Below, piece after piece: positions 1 to 7,716 of a stretch of 31,517 nt of DNA. Every line of letters begins with the position of its first letter. The first letter of the stretch is position 1. This stretch comes from MADRE2 sp964397015. GTDB lineage: Bacteria > Desulfobacterota > Desulfobacteria > Desulfobacterales > Desulfobacteraceae. The stretch covers positions 1 to 31,517 of the forward strand of contig CAYNHL010000028.1 of the NCBI GenBank assembly GCA_964397015.1. The letters are read 5' to 3'. The position numbers and the translations under genes are program-made. Under the pieces are notes generated by a model, which saw only the letters and a program-made list of their open reading frames with translations, was not told the origin of the DNA and made no database searches.

Positions 1-37
1 TTTTTATTTAAGACAAAAAAAACAGGATTTAGATACC

Positions 38-310
38 ATGCAGTGTACAACAGTAAAAAGCGGAGAAAATTGTGTGTTCATGACAGCCCAGGGCTGCGGA
101 TATAATGGCGGCAGCTGTATGCCAGTAGTTGAAGCCTGTGAAGGCTGCAAGCGGATTGCCGAATTTGAAACCGGGAGCTATTGCACCGCGGCACCGGATC
201 CGTCCTTGAAATGGAAGAACGGAAATTGCAATATGGCGACACATATTAAAACAGTGGCTGCAACTAAAGCACAAAAAATCAATCCAATCAAAGCATCAAA
301 AAGACGTTAA
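38..310 (+). CDS. PxxKW family cysteine-rich small protein
   Basis: A 90-residue protein with eight cysteines (positions 3, 12, 20, 27, 34, 37, 49 and 64) and a P-S-L-K-W motif at residues 55-59. This matches the family that annotation pipelines call PxxKW cysteine-rich protein, which I know mainly from sulfate-reducing deltaproteobacteria. Its function is unknown. The cysteine pattern, including a CxxC at 34-37, would suit metal or iron-sulfur binding, but that is inference. The last 25 residues are basic (ending K-R-R) and cysteine-free. There is no signal peptide, so it is probably cytoplasmic. The start is the first ATG, with a weak purine-rich stretch upstream. A strong terminator follows, so it is probably a single-gene transcript unless something lies upstream of the window. 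Confidence 0.8.
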   Translation: MQCTTVKSGENCVFMTAQGCGYNGGSCMPVVEACEGCKRIAEFETGSYCTAAPDPSLKWKNGNCNMATHIKTVAATKAQKINPIKASKRR

Positions 311-361
311 CCGGCAATGAAATTTATTTAGTAGCCTGTTGACAGACACGCTGTGATTTTT

Positions 362-408
362 AAAACTCTGTGGGTTTAGTTGTCCGTTAAACCACAGAGT
401 TTTTTTTT
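362..408 (+). terminator. Rho-independent terminator after the PxxKW gene
   Basis: An 11-bp stem (362/363-373 with 392-403, arms of type AAACTCTGTGG and CCACAGAGTTT) continues past a bulged G into four further A-T pairs, encloses a short loop and runs into nine T residues. It ends transcription from the PxxKW gene. It also shows that the next gene cannot sensibly start at the TTG at 380, which lies inside this hairpin. Confidence 0.9.
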
Positions 409-436
409 GAGCAATATTCAAGTTAAGGAAAAAGCC

Positions 437-1762
437 ATGAATCCAATTGCCCAGGCACTCAATGCCACCATTCAGCAATCATCCCCCCATGTATACGACA
501 TGCTTTCAGACATGGGAAAAAACCTGTTTTTTCCAAAAGGCATTTTAAGCCAGAGTGCCGAAGCCAAAGAAAAAGCCCATCGCATCAATGCCACCATAGG
601 TATTGCCAAAGAAAACAACCGGGTGCTGAGCCTGAAGTCCATTACCAGATCCTTAGGGGAAATCGATCCGGATTCATATCTGCCCTATGCCCCGTCATTT
701 GGTATTTTGCCTCTCCGTGAAACCTGGAGAAAGAGCCTGTTTGAAAAAAATCCGGGTCTTTTGGGAAAAACGATCAGCCTGCCGGTCGTGACCAGTGGAA
801 TCACTCATGGAGTCAGCTGCCTGTCCGATTTATGGATAAACAGGGGAGACACCATTGTGCTGCCCGACATGATGTGGGGCAACTACAACATGACCTTCTG
901 CGTTCGAAACCAGGCCGATATCGTTCATTTTCCCTGTTTTGACCCTTCTTTGACCCGGTTTAACACAGAAGGATTCGAGGCTGCCTTGACTCGGGCGGCA
1001 AAGGGTAAACAAAAAATCATCGTGATTTTGAACTTTCCCCACAATCCAAGCGGTTACAGCATTTCAACCGATGAAGGCCGCCGGATAGTCGAGATACTCG
1101 TCAATCTGGCTCAAAAGGGAATAAACCTTGTAGTGGCATGTGACGATGCTTATTTCGGCCTGTTTTACGAGTCTGATACATTGAAGGAATCATTGTTTGC
1201 ATCATTGACCGGCGCCCATGAACGGATAGTTGCCGTCAAGCTGGACGGAGCCACCAAGGAAGATTACGTCTGGGGCTTCAGAGTCGGGTTCATGACCTAC
1301 GGCATTACCATGGCACCGGAAAACAAGGCCGCCGTGGAGCAGGTCTACGATGCACTTGAAAAGAAAACCGCAGGGTGCATCAGGGGGAACATATCCAATG
1401 CTTCTAACTTGAGTCAGACACTGCTGCTTTCCTCCATGAATGATTCTCGCTACAATGAATATAAACAGGAAAAGTTTGACCTGCTCAAGGAAAGGTGCCT
1501 GGAGATGAAGCAGGTACTGCAGGATCCTGAATATGCTGATGCATGGGATGTGTATCCGTTTAATTCCGGATATTTCATGTGTATACGGCTCAAGGATGTC
1601 GATGCCGAGACATTGAGACTGCACCTGCTTGACAAGTATGGTACCGGCCTGATTTCAATCGGTGAGAGAAATATACGCATTGCCTTTTCCTGCCTTGAAA
1701 AGCAGGATGTACGGCCATTGTTCGATATCATTCTTCAAGGTATCAATGATTTGAAAAAATGA
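437..1762 (+). CDS. PLP-dependent aminotransferase, class I/II fold
   Basis: A 441-residue fold-type I PLP enzyme. The landmarks are NFPHNPSG at 199-206 (the PLP-binding Asn region), CDDAYF at 235-240 (Asp that contacts the pyridine nitrogen, and Tyr), and ATKEDYVWGFRVGF, in which K274 is the Schiff-base lysine and the Arg eight residues later sits as in aspartate aminotransferases. A SGYFM segment near 380 and RIAF near 418 complete the small domain. Substrate cannot be told from sequence; the family covers several amino-acid aminotransferases. I chose ATG 437, which has AAGGAA seven bases upstream. The reading frame is open back to a TTG at 380, but that lies inside the upstream terminator. 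The stop overlaps the start of the ClC gene, so the two are probably co-transcribed. Confidence 0.9.
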   Translation: MNPIAQALNATIQQSSPHVYDMLSDMGKNLFFPKGILSQSAEAKEKAHRINATIGIAKENNRVLSLKSITRSLGEIDPDSYLPYAPSFGILPLRETWRKSLFEKNPGLLGKTISLPVVTSGITHGVSCLSDLWINRGDTIVLPDMMWGNYNMTFCVRNQADIVHFPCFDPSLTRFNTEGFEAALTRAAKGKQKIIVILNFPHNPSGYSISTDEGRRIVEILVNLAQKGINLVVACDDAYFGLFYESDTLKESLFASLTGAHERIVAVKLDGATKEDYVWGFRVGFMTYGITMAPENKAAVEQVYDALEKKTAGCIRGNISNASNLSQTLLLSSMNDSRYNEYKQEKFDLLKERCLEMKQVLQDPEYADAWDVYPFNSGYFMCIRLKDVDAETLRLHLLDKYGTGLISIGERNIRIAFSCLEKQDVRPLFDIILQGINDLKK

Positions 1763-3555
1763 TGCCTGCAATGGATACAAAAGAAAAAGCTGCGTTTCTC
1801 GATATCGCCGTTGCCGGAAAATGGCTGTTTAATTTTGTCCTGATTGGTATCATAGCCGGACTCGGGTCCATTGTTTTCCATTATTTGTGTGCTCTTGGCA
1901 TGCATTTTTTCATGGACATGATTGCAGGATACCGGCCCGGCTCCCCGGCAGGCGAGCATCGTCTTTTCAGCCCGACGACAACCGAATTCAGCCGGTGGAT
2001 ACTTTTGATCCTGCCGGCGGCCGGCGGTCTCATAAGCGGCTGGCTGGTCTACACTTTTGCCCCTGAAGCAGAAGGGCACGGGACCGATGCAGCCATTGAC
2101 GCTTATCACAACAAGGGGGGATCAATAAGGGGGAGAATTCCATTTATCAAGACCATTGCTTCATCGATAACGCTGACCACAGGAGGATCCGGCGGCCGTG
2201 AGGGTCCTATCGCCCAGATCGGTGCAGGGTTCGGTTCTTTTCTGGCCACCAGGTTGAATCTGTCAGACAGGGAAAGACGGATCATGATGGCCGCAGGTAT
2301 CGGTGCCGGGGTCGGCAGCATATTCAGGGCGCCCCTTGCCGGTGCCCTGTTCGCTGCTGAAGTTCTGTACCGTGATCCGGATTTTGAATCAGAAGTGATT
2401 ATCCCGGCCGGCATCTCTTCGGTTGTGGCATATTGCCTGTTCTGCCTTGTATTTGGATGGGGTTCTTTGTTCGACTCTCCGGCCTTCAAGTTCACAAACC
2501 CTCTGGAACTTGGCCCCTATGTCGTTCTTTCCGGAGTTCTTGTCGTGACGGGCATTCTCTATATAAAAGCATTTTATGGTGTCACGGCACTGTTCAAGCG
2601 GATTAAGATCAAAAACCACTTCAAACCTGCCATAGGCGGCCTGATTACCGGCATTATCGGATTTTTTCTTCCCTATACCCTGTCCTTTGGGTATGGAATG
2701 GCCCAGGAAGCCATATTCAATCAATTGACCATCAAGGTGCTTTTTCTGCTGGCTATTGGAAAGATTCTCACAACATCTTTTTCAATCGGATCAGGGGGTT
2801 CGGGCGGCGTGTTCGGCCCTTCGGTCGTTATCGGCGGTGCCATGGGCGGAGTTGTAGGCAAACTGTTCAACCTGCTGATACCGTCTGTTGTCGTCAATCC
2901 CGGAACATTCGTAATTGTCGGAATGGCCGGTTTTTTTACCGCTGTATCCAATGCCCCGATTTCCACCATTATTTTTGTAAGCGAGATGACCAATTCCTAT
3001 CATCTGCTTCTGCCAAGCCTCCTGGTCTGTTCCCTTTGCTACCTTTTATCCAAAAAATGGACCATTTTCAGAAAACAGGTGAAATCCAGGGTGGATTCCC
3101 CGGCCCATGCAGGTGAATTCATGATGGATATTTTACAGACCATTAAAGTCGAGACCCTGACCCATAAAATCAAAGAGGTAAGGGTAGTCAACGAAAACAT
3201 GCTGTTCAGTGAATTCAAGAAAATTTTTTCCACCACCAAACAGCATTATTTTCCGGTCATGAACAGCCAGGGCAGGTTCGTGGGTATTTTTTCCTCCACA
3301 GATATAAGGGAGGTCATATTCACAATTCATATCGAGGACCTGGTGGTTATGAGGGACATAATGGTCACTGATCTTATTGTCACCACCCCTTCAGAAGATC
3401 TGCACACTGTGCTGCTCAAGCTGACCCAAAAAAATATCGATGCGCTGCCTGTGGTAAAAGAAGATGATAACCAGGCATTTCTGGGATTGATCTACCGGCG
3501 GGATGTCATTGCCCACTATAATGAACTGGTACGTAAAATGCGTGATACTCAGTAA
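1759..3555 (+). CDS. ClC-family chloride transport protein with C-terminal CBS pair
   Basis: A 598-residue integral membrane protein: a ClC core (about 20-435) followed by two CBS domains (about 455-525 and 533-590) that in this family bind adenine nucleotides and regulate transport. The anion-pathway signatures are GGSGGREGP at 142-150, with the gating glutamate at E148, and GSGGSGGVFGPS at 344-355. The first signature, usually GSGIP or GHGVP, is changed to GHGTD at 106-110. The segment LFAAEVLYRD (197-206) carries Val202 where coupled exchangers have the internal proton glutamate. The usual intracellular Tyr of the anion pathway appears to be Phe437. Together these suggest a channel or uncoupled transporter rather than a proton antiporter (inference). 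ATG 1759 overlaps the aminotransferase stop; ATG 1762 or 1771 are alternatives. The 3' end overlaps convergent truA by 7 bp. Confidence 0.93.
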   Translation: MMPAMDTKEKAAFLDIAVAGKWLFNFVLIGIIAGLGSIVFHYLCALGMHFFMDMIAGYRPGSPAGEHRLFSPTTTEFSRWILLILPAAGGLISGWLVYTFAPEAEGHGTDAAIDAYHNKGGSIRGRIPFIKTIASSITLTTGGSGGREGPIAQIGAGFGSFLATRLNLSDRERRIMMAAGIGAGVGSIFRAPLAGALFAAEVLYRDPDFESEVIIPAGISSVVAYCLFCLVFGWGSLFDSPAFKFTNPLELGPYVVLSGVLVVTGILYIKAFYGVTALFKRIKIKNHFKPAIGGLITGIIGFFLPYTLSFGYGMAQEAIFNQLTIKVLFLLAIGKILTTSFSIGSGGSGGVFGPSVVIGGAMGGVVGKLFNLLIPSVVVNPGTFVIVGMAGFFTAVSNAPISTIIFVSEMTNSYHLLLPSLLVCSLCYLLSKKWTIFRKQVKSRVDSPAHAGEFMMDILQTIKVETLTHKIKEVRVVNENMLFSEFKKIFSTTKQHYFPVMNSQGRFVGIFSSTDIREVIFTIHIEDLVVMRDIMVTDLIVTTPSEDLHTVLLKLTQKNIDALPVVKEDDNQAFLGLIYRRDVIAHYNELVRKMRDTQ

Positions 3556-4286
3556 ACCACTTTTACAAGGAACAGACCATGGGCCGGGGCGGTCACCCCG
3601 GCTTTCCTGCGATCTTTAGCTGCCAGGATCGCCTCGAATTCAGGGATTGAAATCTTGTTTCTGCCAGCCATCACCATTGTGCCTGCCAGGTTGCGTACCA
3701 TATTTTTCAAAAATCCCGATCCTGAAATTTCAATCACGACCCGGTCCCGGGAACCGGTAATGACCCGTGCCCTGGTAATCTTACGGCAGGTATGGGATCG
3801 AGGGCTGCCAGTATTTTCAAAGGACTTGAAGTCGTGATATCCTGTAATCACACGGCAGCAAGCGTTCATGACATCAATGTCCAGAAGGCAGGGGACATGC
3901 CACTGGTAGTTCCGGTAAAGGGCACAGGGCAGTTCCCTGTTGAGGATATGGTAATGGTACTCCTTGGACACCGCACTGTAGCGGGCATGGAACGATCCAT
4001 GGACAATTGTGCACGAATGGATGACAACAGGTTTTTTTATCAGGCTGTTCAAACCTTTTTGAATCTGGTGTGGCGGGATTTTCGTACCGGATGTGAAACT
4101 GGCTGCCTGGCCGAAGGCGTGTACCCCTGCATCTGTCCTGCCGGCACCATGAATGCTGACTTGCTGGTTCAACATCCTGGAAAGGGCGGTTTCAATTTCT
4201 CCCTGGACAGTAGGCCGGTCCGGCTGGCGCTGCCATCCGTAAAAAAAACTGCCGTCATATTCAATGATCAGTTTGAAGGTTTTCAT
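3549..4286 (-). CDS. truA: tRNA pseudouridine(38-40) synthase TruA
   Basis: A 245-residue cytoplasmic enzyme that isomerises uridines 38-40 in the anticodon arm of many tRNAs. The catalytic motif GRTDAGVHA is at 49-57, with D52 as nucleophile. The N-terminus KLIIEYDGSFFYGWQRQ and the later FLKNMVRNLAGTM segment are typical of TruA, and the length is normal for the family. The start ATG lies inside the 3' end of the marR-like gene (26-bp overlap), so translation is probably coupled to it. The stop overlaps the stop region of the convergent ClC gene by 7 bp, leaving no room for a terminator between them. Confidence 0.96.
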   Translation of the reverse strand: MKTFKLIIEYDGSFFYGWQRQPDRPTVQGEIETALSRMLNQQVSIHGAGRTDAGVHAFGQAASFTSGTKIPPHQIQKGLNSLIKKPVVIHSCTIVHGSFHARYSAVSKEYHYHILNRELPCALYRNYQWHVPCLLDIDVMNACCRVITGYHDFKSFENTGSPRSHTCRKITRARVITGSRDRVVIEISGSGFLKNMVRNLAGTMVMAGRNKISIPEFEAILAAKDRRKAGVTAPAHGLFLVKVVY

Positions 4287-4695
4287 TTGCCGATAAAACC
4301 TGCTGGCACAGGACCTGTGTCATTGGACTTCCGATGCGTGCTGAATACCGCTCGACCAGATTTATCCATGCGACAGCAATTTCTTTTTTGACATCATCCC
4401 CCAGGGGTGTGGTATAAACCATAGTGGATTTACCTTTAACCCGGCGTTTCAGCAGGTTCTTTTTCACCAGCGCATCGATAAATCTTGTTATGGTGGATGG
4501 AGACAGGCTGAGCAACCGGCTCAGTTTTGTCGGTGAAATCCCGGGGTTGTCATATACCAGCAGCATCAGTGAGGCATGCGGGGCGGAAATACCGACGGAA
4601 GAAAAGGCCTCGTCCGCCATCCGGCTCAACTGACGGGAAAATATATTTATATTGAAATAGAGGCATCCGGATAAAAGGTCTTGTATTTTTTTCAT
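4261..4695 (-). CDS. MarR-family winged-helix transcriptional regulator
   Basis: A 144-residue protein with an N-terminal helical dimerisation region and a MarR winged helix at about 45-100: SPTKLSRLLSLSPSTITRFIDALVKKNLL is the helix-turn-helix and KGKSTMVYTTPLG the wing. MarR proteins bind palindromic operators as dimers and usually lose affinity on ligand binding or thiol oxidation. C11 and a second Cys near 131 are present, but there is no clear redox motif. The gene overlaps truA and is divergent from argJ. Two inverted repeats in the shared 100-bp upstream region are candidate sites for autoregulation and for control of argJ. The ligand is unknown. Confidence 0.88.
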   Translation of the reverse strand: MKKIQDLLSGCLYFNINIFSRQLSRMADEAFSSVGISAPHASLMLLVYDNPGISPTKLSRLLSLSPSTITRFIDALVKKNLLKRRVKGKSTMVYTTPLGDDVKKEIAVAWINLVERYSARIGSPMTQVLCQQVLSANENLQTDH

Positions 4696-4712
4696 AACAT
4701 ATCCACATCAAT

Positions 4713-4735
4713 TTATATTGCATATACAATTATAA
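4713..4735. promoter_or_regulatory. Candidate MarR-type operator palindrome
   Basis: An A/T-rich near-palindrome of 23 bases: TTATATTG, a 6-base centre, then CAATTATAA, symmetrical except for one extra base. It lies 18 bases upstream of the marR-like start on the side shared with divergent argJ. Size and composition fit the sites bound by MarR dimers. The link to this regulator is inferred from position only. Confidence 0.5.
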
Positions 4736-4773
4736 CAGGACAAGCAAGTCGTCAAGAGGTTCATTTGTCCTGT
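4735..4773. repeat. 9-bp perfect inverted repeat upstream of argJ
   Basis: ACAGGACAA at 4735-4743 and its exact reverse complement TTGTCCTGT at 4765-4773 are separated by 21 bases. The second arm lies 22 bases before the argJ start. It could be a two-site operator, or a leader hairpin if transcription starts upstream of it. There is no T-run, so it is not a terminator. It does not resemble the classical ArgR box. Confidence 0.55.
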
Positions 4774-4795
4774 CAAAAATAACCAGAGGATTATC

Positions 4796-5965
4796 ATGAA
4801 AGGTTTTCAGTTCAACGGTATTGCAGCAGGCATTAAAAAAAACGGGTTCAGAGATCTTGGCCTGATTTATTCCCGGGTGCCTGCTGCGGCAGCGGCTGTT
4901 TTTACTAAGAACCAGGTGGTGGCCGCACCTGTTCTTTTAGGAAAAAAGCAGATCCAATCCGGTCAATGCCAGGCAATTATTGTCAACAGCGGCAATGCAA
5001 ACTGTTTCACAGGTGAACAGGGAATGGCGGATGCCAGGACCATGGCCGATTTAACCGCCCGGCACCTTGGCATTCTTTCCGATCTTGTCCAGGTATCATC
5101 TACCGGTGTTATCGGGGCACCACTTCCCATGGAAAAACTGCATGCAAAAATTCCCGATCTGGTCAAGACAATGGACCAGGGCACAATTGACAGTTTTGCC
5201 GATGCCATACTGACCACGGACACATTTGTCAAAACCGCCACCAGGGTTGTTTCGGGTCGAACCGGCCGTTACACTGTAACCGGTGTGGCAAAAGGCTCTG
5301 GCATGATCCGGCCCGACATGGCCACAATGCTTGGGTTTGTTTGTACGGATGCCCTGGTTTCGGCCCGGGATTTGAACACATGCCTGAAGACAGCCTGTAA
5401 CAGATCCTTCAACCGGATCAGCGTGGATGGAGATACCAGCACCAACGACACCGTTTTCTGCCTGGCCAACGGCCTGTCAAAAGAAAGCGTCACCTCGGGT
5501 GAACAGCTTGAGCAGTTTCAAGTTGCACTGGACGAGGTTTGCACAGACCTGGCCCGCATGATTGTCCGGGACGGGGAGGGGGCTACAAAGCTTGTAAAGA
5601 TCGTCGTCACGGGTGCGGCATCCCGGTCGGATGCATGGTCAGCCGCCGGGGCAGTCGCCCATTCCAATCTTGTAAAAACCGCAATTTACGGCCAGGACCC
5701 GAACTGGGGAAGGATTCTTGCCGCAGCCGGACGATCCGGCGCCCTGGTGTTCCAGGATAGAATCGATCTGCATTTTAATGATATCTGCCTTGTGTCCAAC
5801 GGCCGATGGCTGGGTCCCGACATCGAAAAAAAAGCGGCGCGTGTCATGAAAAAAGAGGAGTTTACCATTACCCTTGACCTGAATTTGGGAATGGAATCTG
5901 ATTTTTATTATTTTTGTGATTTTTCGGAAAAATACGTTACCATAAACGCTGATTACAGGACATGA
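4796..5965 (+). CDS. argJ: Bifunctional glutamate N-acetyltransferase / ornithine acetyltransferase ArgJ
   Basis: A 389-residue enzyme of arginine biosynthesis that moves the acetyl group from N-acetylornithine to glutamate, which recycles acetyl in the pathway. Family members may also use acetyl-CoA. The precursor cleaves itself before the Thr in the MATML motif. Here that is T177 in IRPDMATMLG, preceded by the GVAKGSGMI loop. NSGNANCFTG at 64-73 and the C-terminal INADYRT are also diagnostic. Length is normal. ATG 4796 has AGAGGA eight bases upstream. No other arginine gene is in the window. The stop overlaps the next gene by ATGA, so the two are translationally coupled. Inverted repeats upstream may be regulatory. 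Confidence 0.97.
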   Translation: MKGFQFNGIAAGIKKNGFRDLGLIYSRVPAAAAAVFTKNQVVAAPVLLGKKQIQSGQCQAIIVNSGNANCFTGEQGMADARTMADLTARHLGILSDLVQVSSTGVIGAPLPMEKLHAKIPDLVKTMDQGTIDSFADAILTTDTFVKTATRVVSGRTGRYTVTGVAKGSGMIRPDMATMLGFVCTDALVSARDLNTCLKTACNRSFNRISVDGDTSTNDTVFCLANGLSKESVTSGEQLEQFQVALDEVCTDLARMIVRDGEGATKLVKIVVTGAASRSDAWSAAGAVAHSNLVKTAIYGQDPNWGRILAAAGRSGALVFQDRIDLHFNDICLVSNGRWLGPDIEKKAARVMKKEEFTITLDLNLGMESDFYYFCDFSEKYVTINADYRT

Positions 5966-6657
5966 TGATAAGGCTCCAAAAATTCATGGCCCATGCCGGA
6001 ATCTGTTCCAGGCGAAGGGCCGAGGTTTATATTCAGAACGGGCGGGTCCGGGTGAACGACCTGGTTGTCAAAGAACCTGGAACAAAAATCAACCCTGAGA
6101 CAGACCTGGTTTCAGTTGACGGCAGTCGTGTGATTGAAAAGCCGCATCCTCCGATCTACATTGTTTTGAACAAACCCAGGGGCTATATCTCCTCTTGTTC
6201 CCGGAAACATGGAAAAATTGTGCTCGACCTGATCGAAACCGACCGCCGTATTTTTCCTGTGGGACGGCTGGACAAGGATTCCTCGGGCCTCCTGCTGCTG
6301 ACTGACGATGGAGCGCTTCACCACAAGCTGTCTCACCCTTCGAACGATCATGAAAAAGAGTACATTGTCACCACGCGTGATCCAATAAGTGATCATGCAC
6401 TGAAAAAAATGGCAAACGGTATTGTCATTGACGGCACAAAGACACGCAGGGCCCGTGTGAAAAAACTGAAAAAAAATTCTTTTTCAATAACCTTGAAACA
6501 GGGCAGAAACCGGCAGATCAGGAAAATGACAGCAGCCTGTTCAAATGTCGTGACAGAACTGACAAGGATCAGGCTGGCACATATCCGCCTTGGAAACCTG
6601 AAACCTGGAACCTGGCGCTATCTGACAGCAGATGAAACAGCCAGGTTACCCAAGTGA
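5962..6657 (+). CDS. rRNA pseudouridine synthase, RsuA/RluB/E/F family
   Basis: A 231-residue protein with an N-terminal S4 RNA-binding domain (about 3-50: RLQKFMAHAGICSRRRAEV) and a pseudouridine synthase domain. The catalytic Asp is D104 in GRLDKDSSGLLLLTDDG. KQGRNRQIRKM near 174-184 is the conserved RNA-contacting block. The family modifies single uridines in 16S or 23S rRNA; the length and S4 domain fit RluB- or RsuA-like members, but the target site cannot be assigned here. It starts at the ATGA overlap with argJ; the second ATG (5965) is also possible. The 3' end overlaps convergent trpS by 12 bp. Confidence 0.92.
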   Translation: MMIRLQKFMAHAGICSRRRAEVYIQNGRVRVNDLVVKEPGTKINPETDLVSVDGSRVIEKPHPPIYIVLNKPRGYISSCSRKHGKIVLDLIETDRRIFPVGRLDKDSSGLLLLTDDGALHHKLSHPSNDHEKEYIVTTRDPISDHALKKMANGIVIDGTKTRRARVKKLKKNSFSITLKQGRNRQIRKMTAACSNVVTELTRIRLAHIRLGNLKPGTWRYLTADETARLPK

Positions 6658-7656
6658 CCTGATACCCACCGCACGCCGGATCTTTTCTAAAAAGGGCACT
6701 GAATAAGCCCTGGCCTTTTGTGCACCCTTTTGAAGAACGGCATCGATATCGCCGGGATTCTGTATCAGCCTGGTATATTTTTCACGCGGCTTTTCCAGAA
6801 TGGCGTTGACATACTCGAACAGTTCCTGCTTCATGATTCCCCAGGCGATACCTTCCTTGTACCTTTTTCTCATGGTTTTGGTTTCTTCATTGGAAGCAAA
6901 CGCTTTGTATATGGAAAACAAAGTACAGGTATCGGGATCTTTTGGTTCATCCGGGCCAAGTGAGTTGGTGGTAATCTTCATGATCAGCTTTCTGAGCTTT
7001 TTTTCCGGCTCGAACAATGGTATGGTGTTGTTGTAGCTCTTGCTCATTTTACGGCCGTCCAGGCCGGAAAGAACAGCTGTGTTGTCATCCACCACCACCT
7101 GGGGAAGAGTGAACAGGTTTTCATACAGATGATTGAATCGCGCGGCAATATCTCTTGTCATTTCAAGATGCTGGACCTGGTCCCTGCCCACAGGCACATG
7201 CCGGGCGTTGAACATCAAAATATCGGCCGCCATGAGAATCGGGTATGAAAAAAGGCCCATGCTGATACCCTTGTCCGGGTCCTTTTGTTTTTCCGTTTCA
7301 TTTTCAGCAACGGCTGCCTTGTAGGCATGAGCCCTGTTCATAAGACCCTTTGCTGTTACGCTGGTCAATATCCAGGTCAATTCCAGTATTTCAGGTATAT
7401 CCGACTGCCGGTAAAAAACACAGTTTTCATAATCGAGTCCAAGGGCTATCCAGGCTGCAGCAATTTCAAGGGCGGACTGCTTGAGGCGGACGGGATCATG
7501 GTTTTTGATCAATGAGTGATAGTCGGCAAGAAAATAATAGGATGAAAGATCCGCATTCCGGCTGGTCTGTACGGCCGGCCGGATGGCACCTACGAAATTG
7601 CCGAGATGTGGGGTTCCTGTCGTTGTTATTCCGGTCAAATAATCTGCACTTTTCAT
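6646..7656 (-). CDS. trpS: Tryptophan--tRNA ligase
   Basis: A 336-residue class I aminoacyl-tRNA synthetase that charges tRNA-Trp in the cytoplasm. The HIGH-like motif is TPHLGN at 15-20 and the KMSKS loop is at 203-207, with the family segment SYPILMAADIL between them. Length is normal for bacterial TrpRS. I chose ATG 7656, which has AAGGAAAA at about 7 bases spacing; the frame extends to a TTG at 7674 that overlaps this ribosome-binding site and is less likely. The gene lies 60 bp downstream of the DHH/CBS/nucleotidyltransferase gene on the same strand, so they probably share a transcript. Its 3' end overlaps the convergent pseudouridine synthase gene. Confidence 0.97.
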   Translation of the reverse strand: MKSADYLTGITTTGTPHLGNFVGAIRPAVQTSRNADLSSYYFLADYHSLIKNHDPVRLKQSALEIAAAWIALGLDYENCVFYRQSDIPEILELTWILTSVTAKGLMNRAHAYKAAVAENETEKQKDPDKGISMGLFSYPILMAADILMFNARHVPVGRDQVQHLEMTRDIAARFNHLYENLFTLPQVVVDDNTAVLSGLDGRKMSKSYNNTIPLFEPEKKLRKLIMKITTNSLGPDEPKDPDTCTLFSIYKAFASNEETKTMRKRYKEGIAWGIMKQELFEYVNAILEKPREKYTRLIQNPGDIDAVLQKGAQKARAYSVPFLEKIRRAVGIRSLG

Positions 7657-7716
7657 TTGGTCTTTTCCTTGCAAGTAAATAAAACTGCAAACAGTCAGTT
7701 AACAGAACCAATCCAT

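Noticed and set aside
380..436. Nineteen-residue N-terminal extension of the aminotransferase from TTG 380
   Set aside because: It starts inside a strong terminator hairpin and has no ribosome-binding site; ATG 437 is preceded by AAGGAA.
3792..4391. 199-codon open frame on the plus strand across truA
   Set aside because: It is the antisense of truA and marR, with no family features; both minus-strand genes have clear catalytic or DNA-binding motifs.
7657..7674. Six-residue longer trpS starting at TTG 7674
   Set aside because: The TTG overlaps the ribosome-binding site that serves ATG 7656, and the added residues are not typical of TrpRS.
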